Source of the DNA: Planctomycetia bacterium
GTDB taxonomy: Bacteria > Planctomycetota > PLA2 > JAEUHO01
Direction: 5' to 3'
Assembly: GCA_030618975.1 (NCBI GenBank)
Contig: JAUXCH010000020.1
Span: forward strand, 1 to 17,569
DNA length: 17,569 nt
In this document: positions 6,292 through 13,411 of the stretch, piece after piece
Layout of the letters: every line of letters starts with the position of its first letter
How positions within the stretch are numbered: the first letter of the stretch is position 1
Made by a program: the position numbers and the translations under genes
The notes under the pieces: generated by a model
Seen by the model: the letters and a program-made list of their open reading frames with translations, nothing else
Told to the model about the DNA's origin: nothing
Database searches by the model: none

Positions 6292-8505
6292 ATGCGACTT
6301 CCCCTCCCTTCCGTCTCCCGAAGCCCCCTCCCCGTCCTCGTGCTCACGATGTTCGCGCTCGTGTTCGGGTTCGTCACGTGCGCGGCGTCGGCCCGCGCGG
6401 ACGGGTTCCTGATCCCGACGCGCCCCCGCCAGCCCGTGCGCGGGCAGTGGGCCGTCAGCTACCACCGCGTCGAGGTGGTGGTGCGCGGTCCGCACGCGCA
6501 GGTCACGGTCGACCAGGAGTTCGTGAACCTCGGCGCGACGAGACTCGAGACCGAGTACGTGTTCCCGCTTCCGAAGGGGGCCATGGTGTCTTCCCTGACG
6601 CTCTTCGAGAACGGCAGGGCTCTCGAGGGACGGATCCTGCGCGCGCAGGAGGCGCGGCGCATCTTCGAGGAGATCGTGAGGCGTCAGAAGGACCCGGCGC
6701 TCCTCGAGTACCTCGGCAACGACTTCTTCCGCGTCCGCGTGTTCCCGATTCCGGCCGGCGGTCGGCGCCGTGTCGTGCTCAAGTACGACCAGCTCCTGCA
6801 GGCGAACGGTGGAACCGTCGAGTACCTCTATCCGCTCAACACCGAGAAGTTCTCCGCGCGACCGCTCGCGGAGGTCGTCGTCAGCATCGACCTCGAGACC
6901 GAAGCACCGCTCGGCCCCATCTACAGCCCGAGTCACGACGTCGCCGTGTCGCGTCCCTCTCCGAACAAGGCGCGGATCTCCTACGAGGCCACGCGCACGA
7001 CGCCCGACCGCGACTTCCTCGTGTACTGGAGCACGACGCACAACCCCATCGGCGCAAGCCTTCTGACCTGGTGGCCCTCCGACGAGGACCGCGGCTACTT
7101 CCTGTTCCTCGCCTCGCCGGTGGTGGGGGGGAAGCGGGCGGCGGCCCGCCCCAAGCAGGTCACCCTCGTGGTGGACACGTCGGGCTCCATGGCCGGCGAC
7201 AAGATCGAGCAAGCCCGCGCCGCGTTGCGCCAGGTGATCGGTGGCCTGAACCCGGGCGACCTCTTCAACGTGATCGCCTACCACACGGCGGTCCTCCCGC
7301 TCTGGGAGAAGGTGCAGCCGGTCACGGACGCGCGCCGCCGGGAGGCCTTCGCGTTCGTCGCGGAGCTGCGCGCGGAGGGCGGCACGAACATCAAGGATGC
7401 CCTGGTCACCGCCCTCGCCGGGTCCCGTTCCGACGGCATGGCCTCGGTCATCCTCTTCCTCACGGACGGCCGTCCGACCGTCGGCTTGACCGACACGAAC
7501 AGGATCCTGAAGGCCGTCGACGCCGCAAACTCCGAGGGGCGCACACGCATCTTCGTGTTCGGCGTCGGCGTGGACGTCAACACGGTCCTGCTCGACAGGT
7601 TGGCCCTGGAGAATCACGGCGCGCCGTCGTTCGTGCGCCCCGACGAGGACGTGGAACCCAAGGTGGCGGCGCTCTACGAGAAGCTCCGCTACCCCGTGCT
7701 CGCCGACCTCTCCTTCCAGGCGCAGGGCATGCGCATCAGCGAGGTCCTGCCCGGCACGATCCCCGACCTGTTCCGGGGCGGTCAGGTCGCGTTGGCGGGC
7801 CGATATGCTCGCGGCGGGCGCGTCGAGAGCGTTCTCTCCGGCGTCGACGGACGCGTCACGCGTGAGTACCACTACGTCGTGAACGCCGGCCGGAGGGGCG
7901 AGGGCCTGGCGAGCGACTTCCCCGCGCGCGTGTGGGCCCTGCGGCGCATCGGCGAGCTGATCGATGCGATTCGCCTCTCGAAGCGCGCGGACAAGGAACT
8001 GGTCGACGAGATCGTCCGGCTCTCCACCCGGTTCGGGATCCTGACGGAGTATACCGCGTTCCTCGCCGACGACCGCGTGGACCACACGCGGATCGCGGAG
8101 AACGTGCGCCGTACGAGCCGTCTGCTCGACGCCCTGGCCGGGAAGGAGGTCGGTGCGGCCGGTTTCGCCCAGTCCGCGAACCAGGTCTTTCGGCGCGGCG
8201 CCTCTCGAGCCCCCGCCCCCGCGGAGCAGGAGTTGTTCCTCGCCGACGAAGGTGGGCGGGACGTCCGCGTGCAGAGGGTGACGGGACAGCGCCAGCAGGG
8301 CAACCGCACCTTCTATCGCCGCTCCGTCGGTTGGGTCGACGCGAACGTGGCCGACATGCACGACGTCCACGAGACGGTACAGCGGTGGTCGCCCCGGTTC
8401 TACGCGCTGATCCGCACCACGACGACCGAGGAGAACGCCCGGCTGGCCCAGGCGGGTACGCTGGTGCTCGAGATCCAGGGCCGGGTGCTCCGGATCGTGG
8501 ACTGA
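6292..8505 (+). CDS. Secreted VIT and von Willebrand factor A domain protein
   Basis: This 737-residue exported protein resembles vertebrate inter-alpha-trypsin inhibitor heavy chains and the bacterial VIT-VWA group. The signal peptide covers residues 1-36 with likely cleavage at ARA-DGF. The VIT domain follows (about 45-165), with VDQEFVNLGATRLETEYVFPLP and its typical AQEARRIFEEIVRRQKDPALLE. The VWA domain covers about 288-455. Its metal-ion site is intact: D295-T-S-G-S299, T365 in GGTNIKDAL and D392 in FLTDG. The C-terminus holds TFYRRSVGWVD, seen in many such proteins. No LPXTG-like sorting signal or C-terminal helix is present. The ATG at 6292 was chosen over upstream ATGs because GGAGA sits 7 bases before it and the signal peptide begins there. 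The response-regulator gene starts 11 bp after the stop, so the three genes form an operon. The ligand is unknown. Confidence 0.93.
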   Translation: MRLPLPSVSRSPLPVLVLTMFALVFGFVTCAASARADGFLIPTRPRQPVRGQWAVSYHRVEVVVRGPHAQVTVDQEFVNLGATRLETEYVFPLPKGAMVSSLTLFENGRALEGRILRAQEARRIFEEIVRRQKDPALLEYLGNDFFRVRVFPIPAGGRRRVVLKYDQLLQANGGTVEYLYPLNTEKFSARPLAEVVVSIDLETEAPLGPIYSPSHDVAVSRPSPNKARISYEATRTTPDRDFLVYWSTTHNPIGASLLTWWPSDEDRGYFLFLASPVVGGKRAAARPKQVTLVVDTSGSMAGDKIEQARAALRQVIGGLNPGDLFNVIAYHTAVLPLWEKVQPVTDARRREAFAFVAELRAEGGTNIKDALVTALAGSRSDGMASVILFLTDGRPTVGLTDTNRILKAVDAANSEGRTRIFVFGVGVDVNTVLLDRLALENHGAPSFVRPDEDVEPKVAALYEKLRYPVLADLSFQAQGMRISEVLPGTIPDLFRGGQVALAGRYARGGRVESVLSGVDGRVTREYHYVVNAGRRGEGLASDFPARVWALRRIGELIDAIRLSKRADKELVDEIVRLSTRFGILTEYTAFLADDRVDHTRIAENVRRTSRLLDALAGKEVGAAGFAQSANQVFRRGASRAPAPAEQELFLADEGGRDVRVQRVTGQRQQGNRTFYRRSVGWVDANVADMHDVHETVQRWSPRFYALIRTTTTEENARLAQAGTLVLEIQGRVLRIVD

Positions 8506-8516
8506 CGGAGCGCGCC

Positions 8517-9221
8517 GTGACCTCTTCTTCTCCCCGAGTTCTCATCGTCGAGGACGAACCCGTCCTCGCCCAGGGCCTCGCGGAAGCCCTCGGCTTCCAG
8601 GGCTACGAGTGCGACATCGCGCCCGACGGGCGCGACGGCCTCCACAAGGCCCGCCGCGGTCACTACGACGTGATGCTGCTCGACATCATGCTCCCGCACC
8701 TGAGCGGCTTCGAGGTGATCGAGGCCTTGCGCGGCGAGGACAACAAGACACCCACGATCATCCTGACGGCCAAGGGCGCCGAGGAGGACCGCGTGCGGGG
8801 CCTCGAGCTCGGGGCGGACGACTACGTCACGAAGCCCTTCGCGATCGCGGAGCTCGTCGCGCGCGTGGCCGCCCAGGTCCGTCGTGCCCGCATGGACCGC
8901 GGTGACGGCGAGACGTTCGAGGCCGACGGTTTGCACTTCGACCTGGGGCGGCTGACCGCCACGCGCGGCGACGAGGTGATCCCCCTGACGCCGCGCGAGG
9001 GCGAGATCCTCGCGCACCTGCACCAGAAGCGCGGCAACGTCGTCACCCGCGACGAGTTCCTGCTCGAGGTCTGGGAGTACCCGACGGCGAACGTGCAGAC
9101 GCGGACCGTGGACAACACGCTCGCCGCCCTCCGCCGGAAGATCGAGCGGGATCCGGCTGCGCCCGTCATCGTCGAGACGGTGCGCGGCAAGGGCTACCGG
9201 TGGGGCGGTGAAACGACCTGA
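8517..9221 (+). CDS. OmpR/PhoB-family response regulator
   Basis: This 234-residue DNA-binding regulator pairs with the kinase encoded next. The receiver domain (about 6-118) has the acidic pair E12-D13, phospho-acceptor D56 in VMLLDIMLP, T84 in IILTAKG and K106 in DDYVTKPF, so all the switch residues are present. The winged-helix effector domain (about 135-230) has LTPREGEILAHLHQKRGNVVTRDEFLLEVW, RTVDNTLAALRRKIE and the terminal VRGKGYRW. The start is GTG with GGAG at 8507-8510, 6 bases before it. It begins 11 bp after the VIT-VWA stop and its end overlaps the kinase start by 14 bp, which implies translational coupling. Target genes are unknown; autoregulation of this operon is common for such systems but is not shown here. 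Confidence 0.95.
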   Translation: MTSSSPRVLIVEDEPVLAQGLAEALGFQGYECDIAPDGRDGLHKARRGHYDVMLLDIMLPHLSGFEVIEALRGEDNKTPTIILTAKGAEEDRVRGLELGADDYVTKPFAIAELVARVAAQVRRARMDRGDGETFEADGLHFDLGRLTATRGDEVIPLTPREGEILAHLHQKRGNVVTRDEFLLEVWEYPTANVQTRTVDNTLAALRRKIERDPAAPVIVETVRGKGYRWGGETT

Positions 9222-11094
9222 GATGAGCCCGATCGCGAGCCGACGCCGGCGTCGAGGCCTGGGCCGGAGGCCCTTCCTGCTCTTCGCCCTGCTCCTGCTG
9301 CTGCCGGCCCTGGCCTTCGGCCTGCTCGGCTGGACGAGCGTCCTGCGCGAGCACTCCCTCGCCGAGCGCGAGGCGGCCGCGGAGGCCAAGGAGGTCGTGG
9401 GACGCCGCGTGGACGCCCTCGCCGACGACGTGTGGGCGATCGAGGCGCGCGAGATGGAGCGTCCGTACTTCCAGTACCAGCGGCTCTACGCGCCCGAGGA
9501 GACCACGTTCCAGCAGCTCGACTTCCAACCCAGCCCGCTACTCAAGGTCGCCGAGGACCCGCGCATCCTCGGCTGGTTCCAGTGGGAGCTGGGCGCCAAG
9601 GGGGTCCCCGAGCGTCCCGAGGCGTTCGCGCCCGAGCCCGCGGCGCTGGAGCAGGGCCTGACGCGGGAGGACGGGATCCTCAGCTACGCCGCGTACCTGC
9701 GCATGCGGCTCGCGGAGGCCGCCTCGGGCGCCGACCACCTGCTCGCCCGGCGCGTCGACCACCCGTTGCGGGTGGTCCAGGCCAACGAGGAGCGGGGGCA
9801 GCTCTACGAAGAGTTCCAGATCGTGCGGCAGCAGCAGGGAGAGGCGCGAGCCGGCGCGAACCGGGCAGCGCCCACGCCCTATCTCGCGAACTTCCTCGCG
9901 CGCGTCGGCGAGGAGCCCGTACCGGTCCGCTACGGCGCCTTCCGCTATGTGGCCCGCGTCTACGCGGACGGCATCCCACTCGTGGCCTGGCGGCTCGTCT
10001 GGATCCCCGCCACGCACGCCGAGCGCCGCGAAGTCCACCGCGACCGCTGGCTGCTGCAGGGCTACGCGCTCGACCCCGGCCGCTCGTTCCCCACGGCCTG
10101 GGAGAAGGTCGGCAACGCGCGCGTGTGCCGGGCGGACAAGGTCTGGTCCGAAGTCCACGACGCGCCCTTTGCCACCACGGCCTCCCTCTTCGACCTCCTC
10201 GACGTGAAACGGCTCTCGGGCCCCGAGGTGGCGGCGATCGACCCCTTCGGCACGCTCACGCTCGCCGCCCTCCCGGACCAGGAGGCCCTCGACGGCGCCG
10301 GCGCGGACGCGCGCGCGCGGTTCTTCTGGCTGCTGGCGGGGGTGGTGGTGGTCGTCGTCGTCGGTTTCGTCGTGCTGACCGGAGGACTGCGCCGCGAGAT
10401 CGCCCTCGCCCGCCGCAAGGAGGACTTCCTCGCCGCGGTCACGCACGAGTTGAAGACTCCGCTCACCGGGATCCGCATGTACGCCGACATGCTGAAGGAA
10501 GGTTGGGTCGCCGACGCAGACAGCGCGGTCCGCTACGCCACGCGCATCGGCGAGGAGAGCGAGCGGCTCGGCCACCTCGTGGACCAGGTGCTCGACTTCA
10601 CGGCCTGGGAGCGCGGCATGGCGAGCGCCGATCTCCGGCCCGGGGACCTCGCGAGCGCCGTCCGGGAGGCCGTCACGCTCGTCGAGTCGCGGGCGGAGCA
10701 GTCGGGCGTGGACCTCCGGTTCGAGGCCGACGAGGACCTGCCCCAGGTACGGTTCGACGCCCGAATCCTCAAGCCTCTCGTGCTCAACCTCCTGGACAAC
10801 GCGATCAAGTACAGCGAGAACGCGCCGACGAAGTCCGTCTCCGTCCGCGTCGGGCGCGACGGCGAGCACGCCGTGCTGGAGATCGCCGACCGCGGCGTGG
10901 GGATCGAGGCCAAGGCGCAGCGCCGCCTCTTCGAGCCCTTCCAGCGGGCCGGCGACGAGATGACGCGCACGTCGCCCGGCGTGGGCATCGGGCTCGCGCT
11001 CGTGAAGCGCTACGCCCAGGCGCACGGCGCCACCGTCGGGCTCGAGAGCGAGGTGGGCAAGGGGACCACGGTGCGGGTGCGCTTTCCCGCCTGA
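9208..11094 (+). CDS. Sensor histidine kinase with large periplasmic domain
   Basis: This 628-residue inner-membrane kinase has a basic N-terminus and TM1 at 22-42. A periplasmic region of about 330 residues follows, which I cannot assign to a known sensor fold, then TM2 at 372-394. There is no obvious HAMP domain. HisKA follows with H413 in AAVTHELKTPLTGIRMYADML. The ATPase domain has the N box LLDNAIKYSE (N531), the G1 box ADRGVGIE, the F box LFEPFQRAG and the G2 box GVGIGLALVKRYAQAHG. The sensor region opens with PYFQYQRLYAPEE, a phrase shared by kinases of this type. The start is GTG at 9208, overlapping the regulator by 14 bp; an in-frame ATG at 9223 is the alternative. Being in one operon with the secreted VIT-VWA protein suggests the kinase senses that protein or its ligand (inference). 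Confidence 0.94.
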   Translation: MKRPEMSPIASRRRRRGLGRRPFLLFALLLLLPALAFGLLGWTSVLREHSLAEREAAAEAKEVVGRRVDALADDVWAIEAREMERPYFQYQRLYAPEETTFQQLDFQPSPLLKVAEDPRILGWFQWELGAKGVPERPEAFAPEPAALEQGLTREDGILSYAAYLRMRLAEAASGADHLLARRVDHPLRVVQANEERGQLYEEFQIVRQQQGEARAGANRAAPTPYLANFLARVGEEPVPVRYGAFRYVARVYADGIPLVAWRLVWIPATHAERREVHRDRWLLQGYALDPGRSFPTAWEKVGNARVCRADKVWSEVHDAPFATTASLFDLLDVKRLSGPEVAAIDPFGTLTLAALPDQEALDGAGADARARFFWLLAGVVVVVVVGFVVLTGGLRREIALARRKEDFLAAVTHELKTPLTGIRMYADMLKEGWVADADSAVRYATRIGEESERLGHLVDQVLDFTAWERGMASADLRPGDLASAVREAVTLVESRAEQSGVDLRFEADEDLPQVRFDARILKPLVLNLLDNAIKYSENAPTKSVSVRVGRDGEHAVLEIADRGVGIEAKAQRRLFEPFQRAGDEMTRTSPGVGIGLALVKRYAQAHGATVGLESEVGKGTTVRVRFPA

Positions 11095-11110
11095 CCCCAC
11101 TTCGGGGTCA
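11092..11110 (+). terminator. Hairpin spanning the kinase stop codon
   Basis: TGACCCC (11092-11098) and GGGGTCA (11104-11110) form a perfect 7-bp stem with a 5-base loop ACTTC. The TGA is the kinase stop codon. A second GGGGTCA at 11134-11140 can pair with the same left arm, so two alternative stems compete. No T tract follows; the role as terminator is plausible but unproven. Confidence 0.5.
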
Positions 11111-11140
11111 CCACGCTTCGGGGACCACGCTGCGGGGTCA
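11097..11140 (+). repeat. Three tandem imperfect copies of a CTTCGGGG-type unit
   Basis: Copies lie at 11097-11110 (CCACTTCGGGGTCA), 11111-11124 (CCACGCTTCGGGGA) and 11125-11140 (CCACGCTGCGGGGTCA). They adjoin directly and differ by small changes. A similar CCCCGCTTCGGGG occurs at 17547-17559 at the other end of the window, so this may be a dispersed short repeat of the genome. Confidence 0.65.
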
Positions 11141-11172
11141 TCAGGCAGAAAACCGTGCTCCCCGCGGGTCCT

Positions 11173-11200
11173 CCACGAACCACGAACCACGAACCGCGAA
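11173..11200 (+). repeat. Four tandem 7-bp repeats (CCACGAA)
   Basis: CCACGAA occurs three times exactly (11173-11179, 11180-11186, 11187-11193) and once as CCGCGAA (11194-11200). The next bases, CCAGGAG, keep part of the pattern. The heptamers lie in the 212-bp gap between the kinase and PAP2 genes. The remainder of that gap (11201-11306) shows no gene, only an imperfect inverted repeat near 11227-11250 (GTCGACCCC versus GGGGTGGAC). Confidence 0.8.
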
Positions 11201-11306
11201 CCAGGAGGGACCCGGGATGAGACGGTCGACCCCGTCCAGGGGGTGGACGGATGAACGGGTGGATGCCTGACGTGCGTCCCCGCCGCTCGTCCCGTACCCT
11301 TCCGGC

Positions 11307-12005
11307 GTGACCTGGCTCGCCTCGCCCCTCCTGGCCGACTTCGTCTCCTGGTGGGACGGCATGGAGCGCGACATCGTCCACTGCGTGACGTGCAAGCTCC
11401 ATCACCCCTGGCTCGATCCCATCTTCCTCGGCGTCCAGTCGCAGACGCTCGCCGCCGTGCTGATGGGCGTGCTCGTGGTCGTCCTCATCGTCTTTCGCCC
11501 CCGGCGCGGGCTGCGCCTGCTGCTCACCGCCGGCGTCGCCATGGGGCTCGCGATGCTGCTCGCGGACCTGTTGTGGGCGACCGTCGACCGGCCGCGTCCG
11601 CCGCAGGCGTACGACGTGGTGCTGGAGACGCCGGAGGAACTCGCCGCGTGCGCCGCGCATCCGGACGCGCTGGCGCTCCGCATGCATCGCGCGATCAGTC
11701 CGTCCTTCCCGAGCCGCCATGGGCTCTCGATCGGCGTCCTGGTCACCTCGCTGCTCCTTGTCTGGCGGCCCGTGGGCTGGGTGGCCCTCGTGTACGGCGT
11801 CGTCGCGGCGGTCGGTCGCGTCTACGCGGGCAAGCACTGGCCTTCCGACGTGTTGGCCGGGATCGTCCTGGGCGCCCTGTTCGCCTGGCTCACCTGGCGG
11901 TTCCTGCCCGCTCTGCTCGACCGGATCGGTCTCGGACGCATCGGGGCCCTCTGCACGCTGGCATCCGACGGCGAGGCATCCGACGGTGAGGCTGCCGCGG
12001 AGTAG
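11307..12005 (+). CDS. PAP2-superfamily membrane phosphatase
   Basis: This 232-residue integral membrane protein has four to six hydrophobic segments and the PAP2 acid-phosphatase signature. Motif 2 is PSRH at 135-138. Motif 3 is R171-x5-H177-x3-D181 (RVYAGKHWPSD). Motif 1 is degenerate: R95-P96 of DRPRPP is present but the expected Lys seven residues before the Arg is Leu (L88). The likely substrates of the family are lipid phosphates such as undecaprenyl pyrophosphate or phosphatidic acid; which one cannot be told. An unusual insert (about 103-130, with three Cys/His-rich positions) lies between motifs 1 and 2. The GTG start at 11307 has no clear ribosome site; an ATG at 11361 is the alternative but would cut the N-terminal region. 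The C-terminal tail is ASDGEASDGEAAAE, encoded by a tandem 15-bp repeat. Confidence 0.85.
   Translation: MTWLASPLLADFVSWWDGMERDIVHCVTCKLHHPWLDPIFLGVQSQTLAAVLMGVLVVVLIVFRPRRGLRLLLTAGVAMGLAMLLADLLWATVDRPRPPQAYDVVLETPEELAACAAHPDALALRMHRAISPSFPSRHGLSIGVLVTSLLLVWRPVGWVALVYGVVAAVGRVYAGKHWPSDVLAGIVLGALFAWLTWRFLPALLDRIGLGRIGALCTLASDGEASDGEAAAE
11961..11990 (+). repeat. Tandem 15-bp repeat in the PAP2 C-terminus
   Basis: GCATCCGACGGCGAG (11961-11975) is followed directly by GCATCCGACGGTGAG (11976-11990), with one silent base difference. It encodes ASDGE twice just before the stop codon. Confidence 0.85.
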
Positions 12006-12086
12006 GATGGGAGCGCAAGCGGGACGCGCGCGGCGGCCGGGACCCCGGGCGCAACGACGGAGAAGCGGTCGGTCATCCACGAGCCA

Positions 12087-12959
12087 ATGAGCGGACGAGA
12101 CACGGTTTCGGGCTCCGACGAGGGCGATGGGCGCCGTCGGCCGGAGAGGACCTGCCACGGCGTCGACGCGATCACGCGGCACCGCCTCGGCCTGCTCGAG
12201 GTCGACGTCCAGGACCTGCGTCTCCTCCCGCCGCGCGGGCGGATGGACCGGATCTACCGGCGATTCCTCCGGCGGATCCCCTACGAGACCCTGTCGAACC
12301 ACCGCTCCTGCTGCGAACGGCCCGACGACCCGGACGCCTGGCCGCGCGCCACCGACCGCCTCTTGCGCGAGAACCGAAAGGACGGTCTCGGAGGTACGAG
12401 CTTTTCGCTCTCCTACGCCCTGCGCGACCTGCTGCGCGGCATCGGGACCAACGCACACTGCACGCTGGGACGCAATCTCGTCACCGAGCAGATGCACGCC
12501 GCGGTCGTCGCCTACGCCGAGGACGGCGCGTGGCTCTACGACCCCGCCCTCCTTCTCGGCGGACCGTTGGCGATCCGGCCGGGCGGCGCCCTCCAGGACC
12601 CGCTGGGTACGCTGCGGCTCGAGCCCGGGCCCGGGAGGAACCTCACCGTCACGATGGCCCTGCCCGGCGCGCCCGACCCGCGACCCATCTACACGCTCGT
12701 CCCCCTCCCCACGCCGCCTCACCGGTTCCGCCAGGCCTGGGTCGCGTCGTTCTACAAGGGCCGGCGGCCGTCGCTCTGCCTGGCCCGCCGCATCGACGAC
12801 GAGATCCGCCGCTACACGGAACAACCGGGACGCATGGAGATCCTCACCGCCGAGGGCCACTCCTACCGGCGCATGGGCCCCGAACCCGTCGAGGAGCTCC
12901 ACGTGCTGTTCGGGGTCTCCGAGTCGTGCTTGCACGAGTGGTTCGAGTCCGCGAGGTGA
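12087..12959 (+). CDS. Arylamine N-acetyltransferase-fold protein with Ser in place of catalytic Cys
   Basis: This 290-residue protein follows the NAT family pattern. RRIPYETLSNH (62-72) stands for the family's IPFENL block. The active-site loop DGLGGTSFSLSYALRDLL (99-116) stands for GGYCFELN. H137 in QMHAAVVAY and D152 in WLYDPALLL complete a triad with the usual 15-residue His-Asp spacing. The nucleophile position is S105 rather than Cys (T104 in place of the usual Tyr/Phe). Ordinary NATs move an acetyl group from acetyl-CoA to arylamines through that Cys, so this member either uses Ser, does another reaction, or has lost catalysis. Cysteines in the NHRSCCERPDD segment (75-76) do not fall at the catalytic position. 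The N-terminal 25 residues are low-complexity and the start is uncertain. The stop codon is 2 bp from the GTG of the VanZ-like gene, so the two are coupled. Confidence 0.8.
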   Translation: MSGRDTVSGSDEGDGRRRPERTCHGVDAITRHRLGLLEVDVQDLRLLPPRGRMDRIYRRFLRRIPYETLSNHRSCCERPDDPDAWPRATDRLLRENRKDGLGGTSFSLSYALRDLLRGIGTNAHCTLGRNLVTEQMHAAVVAYAEDGAWLYDPALLLGGPLAIRPGGALQDPLGTLRLEPGPGRNLTVTMALPGAPDPRPIYTLVPLPTPPHRFRQAWVASFYKGRRPSLCLARRIDDEIRRYTEQPGRMEILTAEGHSYRRMGPEPVEELHVLFGVSESCLHEWFESAR

Positions 12960-12961
12960 TC

Positions 12962-13411
12962 GTGACGACTCGCGGCCGTCCCCCCCGCTGGATCCTGCCG
13001 GCCCTGTGGGCGGCCTTCATCCTCTCGATGGCGACGGATCTCGGCTCCGGCGAGAACACGAGCGCCGTGCTCGGGCCCCTCTTCGCCTGGCTCGGCCTCG
13101 GTCCCTCCGCGGTCGCGTTCCTCCACGGAGCCTTCCGCGCCGCGGGTCACGCCTCGGCCTACGCTCTCTTCGCCCTCCTGGTCCTGTGGGCCGCGCGTCC
13201 CTCGCGCCGCCGCCCGGCGAGGCTGGCGCTCCTGCTCGCCCTCGCTCTCGCGATCGTCGACGAGACGCTGCAAGGGCTCGTCGTCGAGACCCGGTCCGGC
13301 GACGTCGCGGACGTGCTGCTCGACGGTGGCGCGGCTGCCTGCGCGCTGTGGTGGGTGTCGAGACGCGTGAGCTCGCGTGCGGCTACAGAAGCAGCCGCAC
13401 CCGCACCATGA
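12962..13411 (+). CDS. VanZ-like membrane protein
   Basis: This 149-residue protein has three or four hydrophobic segments (about 9-25, 36-57, 62-78, 86-105 and 117-133). It shows the VanZ-family pattern: R59-x3-H63 in FRAAGHASAYALFALL, then D100-E101-x2-Q104 in IVDETLQ, then R111-x2-D114 and a D-x4-G pattern in RSGDVADVLLDGG. VanZ gives teicoplanin resistance in enterococci, but most homologues have no known role. The GTG at 12962 is preceded directly by GAGGTGATC (12953-12961), a nine-base match to the anti-Shine-Dalgarno end of 16S rRNA; this includes the upstream gene's stop codon, so translation is probably coupled. A GTG at 12956, overlapping that stop, is the alternative start. The last 29 bp overlap the 3' end of the minus-strand TPR gene. 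Confidence 0.83.
   Translation: MTTRGRPPRWILPALWAAFILSMATDLGSGENTSAVLGPLFAWLGLGPSAVAFLHGAFRAAGHASAYALFALLVLWAARPSRRRPARLALLLALALAIVDETLQGLVVETRSGDVADVLLDGGAAACALWWVSRRVSSRAATEAAAPAP

Noticed and set aside
11173..11200. CRISPR array
   Set aside because: The units are 7 bp, adjacent and without spacers.
11010..12935. 641-codon minus-strand frame opposite PAP2 and NAT
   Set aside because: Both plus-strand proteins carry family motifs and the antisense product has none.
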